Below, piece after piece: positions 17,525-25,352 of a stretch of 40,387 bases of DNA. Both the position numbers and the translations under genes were made by a program. This stretch comes from Deltaproteobacteria bacterium (GTDB lineage Bacteria > Desulfobacterota > GWC2-55-46), in the NCBI GenBank assembly GCA_020846435.1, contig JADLDY010000064.1, positions 1 through 40,387 of the forward strand, in the 5' to 3' direction. Below the pieces are notes generated by a model, which saw nothing but the letters and a program-made list of their open reading frames with translations, made no database searches and was not told the DNA's origin. Every line of letters begins with the position of its first letter. The stretch's first letter is position 1.

Positions 17525-17965
17525 TCACTTCCAGAAGTACGCTTCCTTTTTCTCAGCGTCAACAAAAGCCTGTCCGTCGCTGCATTTGTAGAATGTGCCA
17601 GCAATCGACCCGCCTTTTCCAGTAAGCCCGTCAGGCCACCAGAGCACGACCCTTTCAGCCGGAAGAACAGCCTCTGAAAGCGGCGCTTCCTTGCAGGCGC
17701 TGAGATCGACTCTGCCCTCGAACTTGAAGGAAGCGAGAGACGACTTCTGGTCGGTATTGTTGATGACCTTTATGAAAGTCGCGCTCTCAGGCAGGAATGA
17801 CGGCAGCCACCCATTTTCAAGCTCGCCAGCGGCTTTCGCGGTATTGAAATCCGCGAACTCCCTTTCCATGTACGCCATCTTGCCTGAGACTATTATCCAC
17901 GCGCTCACGGCCGACACCACGCTGAGCAGTATCCATATTAGAATATGTTTTTTCCGCTGTTCCAT
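17525..17965 (-). CDS. Membrane-anchored hypothetical protein
   Basis: The 146-residue protein has one N-terminal membrane segment (about 8-27) preceded by RKK, so the rest is probably periplasmic. The outer part includes WLPSFLPESATFIKVINNTD and VVLWWPDGLTGKGGS; it has two Cys (about 91 and 129). I do not recognise the family. It starts 6 bases after the stop of the M23 peptidase gene and is the last gene of the minus-strand ubi operon, so it may act with that peptidase at the envelope. Confidence 0.65.
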   Translation of the reverse strand: MEQRKKHILIWILLSVVSAVSAWIIVSGKMAYMEREFADFNTAKAAGELENGWLPSFLPESATFIKVINNTDQKSSLASFKFEGRVDLSACKEAPLSEAVLPAERVVLWWPDGLTGKGGSIAGTFYKCSDGQAFVDAEKKEAYFWK

Positions 17966-17971
17966 ATCGCC

Positions 17972-18883
17972 TTAGTTTTTGATCGTTTCGTTCATGACAG
18001 GGACCTCGCCGTTGAATCTTATGGCGACGGCCTTGTCCGCCTTGTCTATCTTCCACGCCTGTATGTGCAGATGCGGCTCCATCGTATCCCCTGAGTTCCC
18101 AACCCGGGCCATGACCGTGTTGACTTTCATGAACTGCCCAGCCTTGACCGTAATACTGCCCTTCATGAGGTGGGCGAGCAGGACCCTTGTCTCACCGCAG
18201 TCCAGGACTATGTGGTTGCCTGCCGGATTTTTCCTGTCGGCCTCTCTCGGCGGATTATCAGGCAGGCCGTCGGCCGCTCCAGCGACGACTCCGTTGCACG
18301 GGCTGTAAACGACCTCTCCGAAGGCCTTGTACCTTGAGAGCTCATCCGGGAAAAACCCGTTCGCCCTGTTGCCGAGGCTGTTGAGCTTCACTATGTCGAG
18401 GGCGAACTTCTGCGAGGGGTCGCTGTTATGAAAATAGTTTGTTATGGGGCTTGCCCCGCCCTGCGCGATGAGGAACCTGCCGTCCCTCAACGGGAAGTTC
18501 AAGTCTATCGTCTCTCCCTTATAAAAGCCGCCCTTGATGACGAGGAAGTCGAGGAAGAGGAAGACCGCTAACACCGCTATGCGGCCGTTGTAGCTGACCT
18601 TGCCCTTGCTGTCCCTCTTGCCGAATATTTTCCTGTCCTCGAGCCTGGGAAAAGTTTTTATCGCGGCGAAGATGAAGAGCGCCTTGACTGCGTACTTGAG
18701 CCAGATGCTTACAAACGCCCACGTGCCGCCAAGCAGAAAAAAGACTATCACCGCGACAGACACAAGGACCCTCAGGAGCCAGTCGACCCTGCTCTTGTAC
18801 TTGCCCTTCCAAAGCCACGCGGTAAAAAGGAGCGGGACGGCGACTGTAAGGAAGGTCACTATGACGGAGAGCGCGAGGAACAT
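17972..18883 (-). CDS. M23-family (LytM-like) peptidase with N-terminal membrane segments
   Basis: The 303-residue protein has three or four membrane segments in the first 135 residues, then a LytM/M23 domain (about 165-290). The C-terminal zinc motif is intact as EPHLHIQAW, and GNHIVLDCGETRVLLAHLMKGSI matches the core fold. The first zinc motif is unusual: QKFALDIVK has Lys where HxxxD would place His; the nearby His in NYFHNSDP may substitute. Activity on peptidoglycan is therefore plausible but not certain. It starts 11 bases after ubiG, in the same operon. Confidence 0.78.
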   Translation of the reverse strand: MFLALSVIVTFLTVAVPLLFTAWLWKGKYKSRVDWLLRVLVSVAVIVFFLLGGTWAFVSIWLKYAVKALFIFAAIKTFPRLEDRKIFGKRDSKGKVSYNGRIAVLAVFLFLDFLVIKGGFYKGETIDLNFPLRDGRFLIAQGGASPITNYFHNSDPSQKFALDIVKLNSLGNRANGFFPDELSRYKAFGEVVYSPCNGVVAGAADGLPDNPPREADRKNPAGNHIVLDCGETRVLLAHLMKGSITVKAGQFMKVNTVMARVGNSGDTMEPHLHIQAWKIDKADKAVAIRFNGEVPVMNETIKN

Positions 18884-18894
18884 CAGAGAAAATT

Positions 18895-19578
18895 TTACCC
18901 CTTTATTGCGTAACCCAGATAATTGACCGCAGTATCGTTTGATATCCTGAACTCGAGCTTCAACGGGTCGTAGCTCATGCCCTTCAATTCCCTCATCTCA
19001 ACGCCGTTTTCTTCGAGGAGCTGCTTTAATATGGACGGCTTCACGAACCTGTTGTAGTCGTGCGTGCCGCGAGGGACCATGCCGAGGAGGTCCTCGGCGA
19101 CAAAGAGCGCGAAGAAGCGCGCCTTTATGGTCTTGTTTATCGTCCCGAAGAAAAACAGGCCGCTTGGCTTGAGCATGGAAAGGGTGTCCTTGAGAAATGA
19201 CGCGAGGTCGTCGACGTGCTCCAAAACTTCAGCGCACACGATGATGTCAAAGGCCTGCTGTTCTTTCACGAGGGAGAGCGGCGAGCCGACTTTGTAATCA
19301 ATAGAGAGGCCGGACTCTTGCGAATGCCTTTTGGCCGCCTCTATCGCGACAGGCGAGAGGTCTATTCCTGTCACAGCGGAGCCGGCCTTGGCGAACTCTT
19401 CAGCGAGAAGGCCCCCTCCGCAGCCGACATCGAGGACTGTCTTTCCGGCAAGAACCCCGGCGGCCTTTGAGAAGTACTCGAAACGCAGCGGATTTATCCT
19501 GTGGAGCGAGAAGAGCTTTCCAGCCGGGTTCCACCACTCGCGGCCCCACTGGTCGAATTTTTCAGCGTCTGTTGTCAT
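18895..19578 (-). CDS. ubiG: UbiG-like quinone O-methyltransferase
   Basis: UbiG uses SAM to methylate hydroxyl groups on the ubiquinone ring. SAM motif I is VLDVGCGGGLLAEEFA (about 49-64). The N-terminus EKFDQWGREWWNPAGKLFSLHRINPLR and the later GTHDYNRFVKPSIL are typical of UbiG. ATG 19578 is chosen for AGGGG 8 bases before it; the longer frame runs into the repeat at 19613-19698. It lies in line with ubiC, ubiA and ubiD. In organisms with other benzoquinones the same family can act on different intermediates, so the exact substrate is inferred. Confidence 0.88.
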   Translation of the reverse strand: MTTDAEKFDQWGREWWNPAGKLFSLHRINPLRFEYFSKAAGVLAGKTVLDVGCGGGLLAEEFAKAGSAVTGIDLSPVAIEAAKRHSQESGLSIDYKVGSPLSLVKEQQAFDIIVCAEVLEHVDDLASFLKDTLSMLKPSGLFFFGTINKTIKARFFALFVAEDLLGMVPRGTHDYNRFVKPSILKQLLEENGVEMRELKGMSYDPLKLEFRISNDTAVNYLGYAIKG

Positions 19579-19612
19579 AGGTATCCCCTGGTATTTCATG
19601 CGGCTACATTCT

Positions 19613-19698
19613 GTCATTCTGAGCGCAGCGAAGAATCCAGTATTTATTATTCCTGCAAACTATGAGATTCTTCGGCAGCTCCGCTGCCTCAGAATGAC
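19613..19698. repeat. Palindromic repeat between ubiD and ubiG
   Basis: It begins GTCATTCTGAGCGCAGCGAAG and ends CTCAGAATGAC. Inner arms GAATC and GATTCTTCGG also pair. Related to 17429-17487. It interrupts an otherwise tightly spaced operon. Confidence 0.7.
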
Positions 19699-19703
19699 AA
19701 AAC

Positions 19704-21155
19704 CTAAAACCCGTAGTCCTTCCACTTCCTGTCGACAAGTTCGACTATCGCCTTGTCCATCTTCATCGTCTCGCCCCACTTCCTCGTGACTTCCGGCGGG
19801 TACTTGTTCGTCGCGTCTATCCCCATCTTGCTTCCGAGGGAATCGAGCGGGGAGGAGAAGTCGAGATAGTCTATCGGAGTGTTCTCGACAAAGAAGGAAT
19901 CCCTCTTCGGGTCGACCCTCGTTGAGATGGCCCAGATGACATCCGCCCAGTTGTGAACGTCTATATCTTCGTCTACGACGATTATGTACTTCACATAAGT
20001 GAACTGCTTCAATACTCCCCAGAGGCCCATCATTATCCTTCTGGCGTGCCCGGGGTATTCTTTTTTTATGGAGACGACGGCTATCCTGTACGAGACAGCC
20101 TCCATCGGCAAACTGAAGTCAACGACCTCTGGGAACTGAAGCTTGAGCGAAGGCAGGTATAACTTGTTGAGGACTGTGCCTATTACGGCGTCCTCCTTTG
20201 GCGGCCTTCCCGTAATGGTCGTGAGATAAAGCGGGTCTTTCCTGTGCGTTATGGCCTTCACATGGAAAACCGGAAATGGCTCTGCCGCGTTGTAATATCC
20301 GGTATGGTCGCCAAAGGGGCCTTCCATCGCGAGGTCATCATGCCTTATCTCGCCTTCTATGACTATCTCGGCTGTGGCTGGGACTTTCAAGGGGACTGTC
20401 TTGCACTCGACGAGCTCTATCGCCTTTTTCCTCAGCACTCCGGCGAAGTGATATTCTCCAACATTTTCCGGCACAGGCGTCACGCCCGCGATGATAGTTG
20501 CAGGGTCACAGCCTATGGCGATGGCAACTGGCATGGCTTTGCCTTGCGCCTGCCATTGCCTCTGGTGTGTTGCCCCGCCCCTGTGAGCGAGCCAGCGCAT
20601 GATGGCGCGCTTCGGGTCGAGGTACTGCATCCTGTAGACGCCGACGTTATACGGCCCGCCGTCAGGGGATTGCGTCACTACGAGCGGCCACGTGATAAGA
20701 GGGGCCGCGTCCCCGGGCCAGCATTTTATAATCGGTATCTTCGAGAGGTCTGCGGTGTCGGTGTGCACCACGTCCTGGCACGGCCCGCTCCTGACGGTCT
20801 TCGGGCCGAGCGTCAGGATCTTGCCGAAGAACGGGATCTTTTTAACCGCGTCCCAGAGCCCCTCAGGAGGCTCCGGCCTCTGGAGCATCGCTATGAACTG
20901 GCCTATCTCGCCGAGGTCTTCCTCAGAAACGCCGAGCCCGAGCGCGACTCTCTCCCTCGTGCCGAAGAGGTTTCCGACTATCGGCATTGAGTGCCCCTTG
21001 ACCTTCTCGAATATCACGGCGGGCCCATTGCTTTTCACGAGCCTGTCCTGTATCTCTGCGACCTCGAGGTTTGGGTCGACCTCTGTCCTTATCCTCTTGA
21101 GGAGCCCTTTTTTCTCGAGCTCTTCCAGATACTCCCGCAGGTCAGTGTACGCCAT
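19704..21155 (-). CDS. ubiD: UbiD-family prenylated-FMN decarboxylase
   Basis: The 483-residue protein matches 3-octaprenyl-4-hydroxybenzoate decarboxylase in length and begins DLREYLEELEKKGLLKRI. The family block EGPFGDHTGYYN (about residues 285-296) carries catalytic residues. It needs prenylated FMN made by a UbiX-type enzyme, which is not in the window. ATG 21155 follows AAGGGTGG. The gene lies 9 bases after ubiA, which supports a quinone substrate over other aromatic acids. Confidence 0.93.
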   Translation of the reverse strand: MAYTDLREYLEELEKKGLLKRIRTEVDPNLEVAEIQDRLVKSNGPAVIFEKVKGHSMPIVGNLFGTRERVALGLGVSEEDLGEIGQFIAMLQRPEPPEGLWDAVKKIPFFGKILTLGPKTVRSGPCQDVVHTDTADLSKIPIIKCWPGDAAPLITWPLVVTQSPDGGPYNVGVYRMQYLDPKRAIMRWLAHRGGATHQRQWQAQGKAMPVAIAIGCDPATIIAGVTPVPENVGEYHFAGVLRKKAIELVECKTVPLKVPATAEIVIEGEIRHDDLAMEGPFGDHTGYYNAAEPFPVFHVKAITHRKDPLYLTTITGRPPKEDAVIGTVLNKLYLPSLKLQFPEVVDFSLPMEAVSYRIAVVSIKKEYPGHARRIMMGLWGVLKQFTYVKYIIVVDEDIDVHNWADVIWAISTRVDPKRDSFFVENTPIDYLDFSSPLDSLGSKMGIDATNKYPPEVTRKWGETMKMDKAIVELVDRKWKDYGF

Positions 21156-21164
21156 TGGCCACCC

Positions 21165-22040
21165 TTAGTAGTTCATGTCGATTATTATGAAAAGCAAAAG
21201 AAGCCCGCCTATGAAGGCGTTTGCGATAAAGCCCGTATTCGCGCTATTCCTCGCCGGGCTTGCCTTCACCATGCCTACGACGCCTAAAAAAAGCGCGAGG
21301 CAGACCGAAAGACCGGCAAGATATACAAGGCCGAGCCCTTCGATTATCCCGGCCGCGCCGAGGGCGGCGCACATGAGAAAGTAGAGCGCTACAAGCGCTT
21401 TGAATACATTATCGCCGAAGAAGATGGCAGTCGATTTGACGCCTATCTTCAAGTCGTCTTCCTTGTCCATGAGGGCGTATATGGTGTCATAAGCCGTCGA
21501 CCAGAATATGTTGCCCAGGAATATCAGCAGGGCGACGATCGAGACTTCAGAGCGCACGCTGCTCCATGCCATGACAGAGCCCCAGCCGAACGCCATGCCC
21601 AGGACGACCTGCGGGAAGTGGCTCACCCTTTTGACAAACGGGTAGACAGCCGCCAGGGCGAAACCAACGAGGGAAAGGACGATGGTGAGCCTGTTGAGCT
21701 GCAGGACAAGCGCGAAAGCGAGAAGCGAGAGCACGATAAAGACGGCGAGCGCCTCTATCGGCTTCAATCTTCCGCTCGCCAGAGGCCTTGTCCTGGTCCT
21801 TTCTACCTCAGGGTCGAACTTTCTGTCAGCCAGGTCGTTTATCGCGCAACCGGCGCTCCTCATGAGAAAGGTGCCGAGGCAGAAGATGACGAGGTGCGTT
21901 AAAGAAGGCCGCCCGTTCGAGGCTATGAAAAGCGACCACAGTGTCGGCCACAGCAAAAGGAGCGTACCCTGCTGTTTCGGGAGGCGCACAAGGTCTGATA
22001 TGGCAGAGAGCTTGCCGCTCCCAGGGGCAAAGACGCTCAT
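21165..22040 (-). CDS. ubiA: 4-hydroxybenzoate polyprenyltransferase
   Basis: UbiA attaches the isoprenoid tail to 4-hydroxybenzoate in the inner membrane. The first diphosphate motif is NDLADRKFDPEVERTRTRPL (about 68-87) and the second is YDTIYALMDKEDD. Eight or nine membrane segments are visible over 291 residues. The start overlaps the end of ubiC by ATGA, a sign of translational coupling. Confidence 0.95.
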   Translation of the reverse strand: MSVFAPGSGKLSAISDLVRLPKQQGTLLLLWPTLWSLFIASNGRPSLTHLVIFCLGTFLMRSAGCAINDLADRKFDPEVERTRTRPLASGRLKPIEALAVFIVLSLLAFALVLQLNRLTIVLSLVGFALAAVYPFVKRVSHFPQVVLGMAFGWGSVMAWSSVRSEVSIVALLIFLGNIFWSTAYDTIYALMDKEDDLKIGVKSTAIFFGDNVFKALVALYFLMCAALGAAGIIEGLGLVYLAGLSVCLALFLGVVGMVKASPARNSANTGFIANAFIGGLLLLFIIIDMNY

Positions 22041-22618
22041 CCACGGGCACCCTGGCCGCCGATGAGCTCGGGGCTGAAGACCTCGGTCACCGCCGCCTTT
22101 ATGACCCAGCCTTTTGCCCCCCTGTTATAAAGGATGTAGCGCCTCGCGTACAGGGAGCTTTCAACGTCCATTTCCAGGTCAGTTGATGCGGCTTCGCATC
22201 TGACAATCCCTGCCTCAAGCCTTTCCTTGGCAAAGAGTATGCCCTTGGAAGTGAGCACCCTTCCCAGAGGCTCGGAGCTGTTCTCGTCAAGGGCCTTTCT
22301 TACTTCGGCGTCAAGGCATCCGAGCGGGATGAGCGTGTGCGCGTAAAGGAGCTTTGTCCCGGCCGCTACCAGCCAGACCTCCCTTTCCATGGCAGGGGAG
22401 GCAGGCTCTACTCCGAGGAATTCCGCTTCCTCCCCGGAAAGGGCTCTCTCGCCCATGAATCTGAGCTCGACGTCAACCCGCTTGCCGGTGAGGAGCTCGA
22501 GCTCGAGGGTCATCGACCCCTCGGAGAAAAGAAGGAGCTTCTCATGTGCGAGCAGTTCTGAGAGCAGAGCCGTCCGAGCGGCGCTCAAAGGGCTGAACCA
22601 GCCAGCCAGGAGACTCAT
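22037..22618 (-). CDS. ubiC: Chorismate lyase-like protein (UbiC)
   Basis: UbiC converts chorismate to 4-hydroxybenzoate and pyruvate, the entry to ubiquinone-type quinones. The 193-residue sequence is divergent, but the pattern fits: SMTLELELLTG, REVWLVAAGTKLLYAHTLIP with the conserved Arg, EPLGRVL, and AVTEVFSPE with the catalytic Glu. ATG 22618 is chosen: AAAAGG precedes it, and the two upstream ATGs (22636, 22654) lie at or before the predicted transcription start. The overlap with ubiA strongly supports the call. Confidence 0.8.
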   Translation of the reverse strand: MSLLAGWFSPLSAARTALLSELLAHEKLLLFSEGSMTLELELLTGKRVDVELRFMGERALSGEEAEFLGVEPASPAMEREVWLVAAGTKLLYAHTLIPLGCLDAEVRKALDENSSEPLGRVLTSKGILFAKERLEAGIVRCEAASTDLEMDVESSLYARRYILYNRGAKGWVIKAAVTEVFSPELIGGQGARG

Positions 22619-22644
22619 CGAGAAGCCTTTTCCCATAAGTGGTG

Positions 22645-22673
22645 AAATTAACATATAGATTCAGTCCGGTCAA
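22645..22673 (-). promoter_or_regulatory. Promoter of the ubiCADG operon
   Basis: On the minus strand TTGACC (22673-22668), 17 bases, TAATTT (22650-22645). Expected start near 22638. It lies after the terminator of the preceding regulator gene. Confidence 0.6.
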
Positions 22674-22700
22674 CAATGGCAAGCGGGCGTTTCTGAAATG

Positions 22701-22735
22701 AAAAAAGGCCGCGTCCTGAAAAGGACGCGGCCTTT
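22701..22735 (-). terminator. Intrinsic terminator of the CI-like regulator gene
   Basis: AAAGGCCGCGTCC pairs with GGACGCGGCCTTT around a 6-nt loop; on the minus strand it ends in TTTTTT. It separates this gene from the ubi operon. Confidence 0.88.
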
Positions 22736-22746
22736 GAGTCTTTTGC

Positions 22747-23238
22747 TTAGTTCTTGTTTACGGCTTCCTTCTCAGGCTCATAAGCCTCGACAGGCAGCTC
22801 GGAAGCCTTGAGGAAGGCGTCGACGCTGTACTTTATGGCGGCGGCGGTGCTCTTGTTGTTGGAGCGCAGGATCTTCAGGAGCTTGCCGACGTAGATTATC
22901 TCGTCCGGGGAAAGAGAGGCAAAATCAGGCGGCCTGAACTCCTTGCCTTCCTTGCCGTAGGCGCTCGACTCTTCGGCTGCTACATGATAGCCCTTGGCCG
23001 CGAACTCGCCGCCCCTGCCGGGCTTGAACATCTCACCCTCGCCGGAGATGAGCCAGTCGACGGAGAGGCCATAGATGTTCGCGAACCTCAAAACCAGGTC
23101 GGTCGGCATCTCGCCCCTTTTCTTATAGTTAGAGAGGGCCTGGGGGGTTACACCTAACACCCTGGCAACAGCCGAGTCGTTCTTGAGCTTCCCGGCCCAT
23201 CTCATCCTTTCGATTATATCAGTGTAGCTGACGCCCAT
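22747..23238 (-). CDS. Phage CI-repressor-like HTH regulator
   Basis: The 163-residue protein has an N-terminal helix-turn-helix (about 5-68): DSAVARVLGVTPQALSNYKKRGEMPTD, then FANIYGLSVDWLISGEGEMF, typical of the bacteriophage CI repressor HTH family. The C-terminal half is charged and helical (SPDEIIYVGKLLKILRS) and has no LexA-type peptidase motif, so RecA-triggered cleavage is unlikely. No phage genes are nearby; it looks like a chromosomal regulator of unknown targets. It is read from a consensus promoter about 210 bases upstream, with an inverted repeat beside it. ATG follows AAGGAGAG. Confidence 0.83.
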   Translation of the reverse strand: MGVSYTDIIERMRWAGKLKNDSAVARVLGVTPQALSNYKKRGEMPTDLVLRFANIYGLSVDWLISGEGEMFKPGRGGEFAAKGYHVAAEESSAYGKEGKEFRPPDFASLSPDEIIYVGKLLKILRSNNKSTAAAIKYSVDAFLKASELPVEAYEPEKEAVNKN

Positions 23239-23457
23239 TTTACTCTCCTTCGCTCAAATTATCTTGATGTGTCATCCAGCTGAGGTTCTCACGATAACCG
23301 GTCCTGAAACTTTTTCCGCGTTCTCAGGAGAGTGGCAAAGGGGGCATTTCAGCAAGAGAGCGGAGCTTTTGAAAAGCCTGCGGCTGCGGAATGCTTGCCG
23401 AGGCACCTTGTCACCCGGTGTTAATCAATGGCTGGATGGACTGACCATACTTAACAA

Positions 23458-23486
23458 ATTATAGACCTTTTAAAAAACTGTGTCAA
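23458..23486 (-). promoter_or_regulatory. Consensus sigma-70 promoter of the CI-like regulator
   Basis: On the minus strand TTGACA (23486-23481), exactly 17 bases, TATAAT (23463-23458). The expected start near 23450 gives a leader of roughly 210 nt (23239-23450), in which I see no recognised riboswitch or gene. Confidence 0.85.
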
Positions 23487-23490
23487 TACG

Positions 23491-23508
23491 AATAAACAAC
23501 CGTTTATT
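23491..23508. promoter_or_regulatory. Candidate operator AATAAAC-N4-GTTTATT
   Basis: A perfect 7-bp inverted repeat with a 4-base centre lies 4 bases upstream of the -35 element. Its symmetry suits a dimeric HTH protein such as the one encoded downstream. Confidence 0.55.
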
Positions 23509-23592
23509 TAATAATAACGATTACAGGTCTATTCACGTGTAAAATCAAGGGAAAAAGCGGGAATATGGCTTTTTAAGGGAATCAAGAAAAAG

Positions 23593-23667
23593 TGGTGGGC
23601 GGTACAGGATTTGAACCTGTGACTTCCACCGTGTGAAGGTGGCACTCTGCCGCTGAGTTAACCGCCC
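23593..23667 (-). tRNA. tRNA-Val(CAC)
   Basis: On the minus strand the acceptor arms GGGCGGT and ACCGCCC pair, followed by A and an encoded CCA. The anticodon arm CCACC-TTCACAC-GGTGG has anticodon CAC (plus-strand bases 23633-23635), which reads GUG. The T arm contains GGTTCAAATCC. The length is 75 nt including CCA. Confidence 0.95.
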
Positions 23668-23688
23668 GGGGGGTCCGGAAGTCTTCGT

Positions 23689-23717
23689 ATTTTACAGGTA
23701 CGCAAAGACCGAGTCAA
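23689..23717 (-). promoter_or_regulatory. Promoter of tRNA-Val
   Basis: On the minus strand TTGACT (23717-23712), 17 bases, TAAAAT (23694-23689), about 22 bases before the mature tRNA 5' end. Confidence 0.7.
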
Positions 23718-23780
23718 GAAATACCTTGAAGATGCGAGCCGTTAGAGGTTATATTTCATCAGTGGGGCCGCGCACGTAAG

Positions 23781-23816
23781 GACCTTTTCCGCTTCGCGAA
23801 AAGGCCTTCCGGCCTT
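23781..23816. other. Hairpins upstream of ruvX
   Basis: CCTTTT...AAAAGG around CCGCTTCGCG and then AAGGCC-TTCC-GGCCTT form two adjacent hairpins. They may be a repeat remnant or leader structure. There is no T-tract, so they do not form a clear terminator. Confidence 0.3.
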
Positions 23817-23837
23817 ATCAGGGATGATAGATCTTTC

Positions 23838-24266
23838 ATGGCTGTAAGGATACTCGGGCTCGACATAGGCAAAAAGACCATTGGGGTAGCCTTGAGCGAC
23901 GAGGCAGGGATCACCGCTCAGCCGCTCCTGCTCATCAAGAGGTCTTCCCTGGCAAAAGACCTCGAAGACGTCCTCAGGATCGCCAGGGAGAATTCCGTCG
24001 GCAGGATAGTCGCAGGCCTGCCGCTCAACATGGACGGGACCGAGAGCTCCACGACCGGGTTTGTTTTAAAGTTCGTTGAGCTGCTCCGGGCAAAAAGCCC
24101 TGTCCCCGTTATCACCTGGGACGAGCGGCTCTCGACCGCCGCGGTCGAAAGGGTCCTCATAGAAGGGGACGTCAGCAGAAGCCGCAGAAAGGAAGTCATA
24201 GACAAAATGGCCGCCTCCTACATACTCCAGGGCTACCTCGACAGCGGCGCACCCGGCTCCCTGTAA
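23838..24266 (+). CDS. ruvX: RuvX/YqgF-family RNase H-fold nuclease
   Basis: The 142-residue protein has the YqgF fold: GLDIGKKTIGVALSD (about 7-21) with the first catalytic Asp, IVAGLPLNMDGTES with the family GLP block, and TWDERLST (about 93-100) with the conserved acidic pair. Family members process the 16S rRNA 5' end and/or Holliday junctions. It is followed 14 bases later by mltG, a pairing seen in many genomes. Confidence 0.92.
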   Translation: MAVRILGLDIGKKTIGVALSDEAGITAQPLLLIKRSSLAKDLEDVLRIARENSVGRIVAGLPLNMDGTESSTTGFVLKFVELLRAKSPVPVITWDERLSTAAVERVLIEGDVSRSRRKEVIDKMAASYILQGYLDSGAPGSL

Positions 24267-24280
24267 CCATTCACGCCATC

Positions 24281-25351
24281 ATGAAAAAACACTTTCAAAA
24301 AACCATCCTTATCCTCAGCGCGGCGCTCCTGCTTGCCGCCACTCACCTGTATATTACCTTCTACACCCCCCCTTCGGAGGCGCCCGAGACCCGCACAGTT
24401 GTCATAGAGCGCGGCTCAAGCTTCAGGATGGTCGCGGAAAAGCTCGAAAAAGCCGGGGTCGTCCGCAGCGCTGACAGCTTCAGCCTCGCCGCGCGCCTTC
24501 TCGGCGCCTACACAAAAGTCAAGGCCGGCGAATACGAGTTCACGACCAACATGCCGCCCATGGAGGTCATCGACTACCTTGTCAAGGGCAGGGTAAAAAA
24601 GTACATGGTGACAGTGCCCGAAGGGTTCAGCGTAAGGGAGATAGCCGCCGCCCTGGAAGCGGCAGGACTCGTACAGAAGGACATCTTCATAGCCCGCGCG
24701 CTCGACCCGGCCCTTGCCAGGTCGCTTGGCCTCGAAGGGCCGACGCTCGAGGGTTATCTCTTCCCGGACACTTACGCGTTCAACAAGGGCATGAGCGCAG
24801 ACGAATTGATAGCCAGGATGGTGGAGCGGTTCAGGAAGGTATTCGCAGAGTTCGAGTTCGACGTGGAAGCGAGCGGCATGTCCATGAGAAAGATAATAAC
24901 CCTCGCGTCGATAATCGAAAAAGAGACAGGGGCGCCTTCGGAAAGGCCGCTCATCTCGGCGGTCTTTCACAACAGGCTCAAAAAGGGGATAAAACTCCAG
25001 AGCGACCCGACGGTCATCTACGCCGTCCCGTCCTTCGACGGCAACTTGAAACGCAAGCACCTCTCCATGAAGTCCCCCTACAACACCTACGCCAACTTCG
25101 GCCTGCCTCCCGGCCCGATAGCGAGCCCGGGAAGGGATTCAATAGTCGCGGCCCTGAAGCCCGCGAAGGCCGACTACATCTACTTCGTCTCGAAAAACGA
25201 CGGCACGCACCAGTTCTCAAAGACCCTTAAAGAACATAACATCGCGGTAAACCGTTTCCAGAGGGATGTGAAGGTATCGAAGAAAGTCGAAGCCGTGGAA
25301 GAAAATGCCGTAACGATCGCGCCGCCCGTTGCAGGCGAGCCCAAGCCCTGA
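24281..25351 (+). CDS. mltG: Endolytic murein transglycosylase MltG
   Basis: MltG cuts nascent glycan strands near the inner membrane and limits their length. There is an N-terminal membrane anchor (about 8-26), a LysM-like subdomain, and the YceG catalytic region LASIIEKETGAPSER with Glu213 as the likely catalytic residue. The later FHNRLKKGIKLQSDPTVIYA and YNTYANFGLPPGPIASPG are diagnostic. The 356-residue length is normal. It converges with apbE with one base between the stop codons. Confidence 0.95.
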   Translation: MKKHFQKTILILSAALLLAATHLYITFYTPPSEAPETRTVVIERGSSFRMVAEKLEKAGVVRSADSFSLAARLLGAYTKVKAGEYEFTTNMPPMEVIDYLVKGRVKKYMVTVPEGFSVREIAAALEAAGLVQKDIFIARALDPALARSLGLEGPTLEGYLFPDTYAFNKGMSADELIARMVERFRKVFAEFEFDVEASGMSMRKIITLASIIEKETGAPSERPLISAVFHNRLKKGIKLQSDPTVIYAVPSFDGNLKRKHLSMKSPYNTYANFGLPPGPIASPGRDSIVAALKPAKADYIYFVSKNDGTHQFSKTLKEHNIAVNRFQRDVKVSKKVEAVEENAVTIAPPVAGEPKP

Positions 25352-25352
25352 G

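Noticed and set aside
23264-23464. Plus-strand 66-residue ORF
   Set aside because: It lies antisense in the leader and promoter of the CI-like regulator, has no ribosome-binding site and no recognisable sequence.
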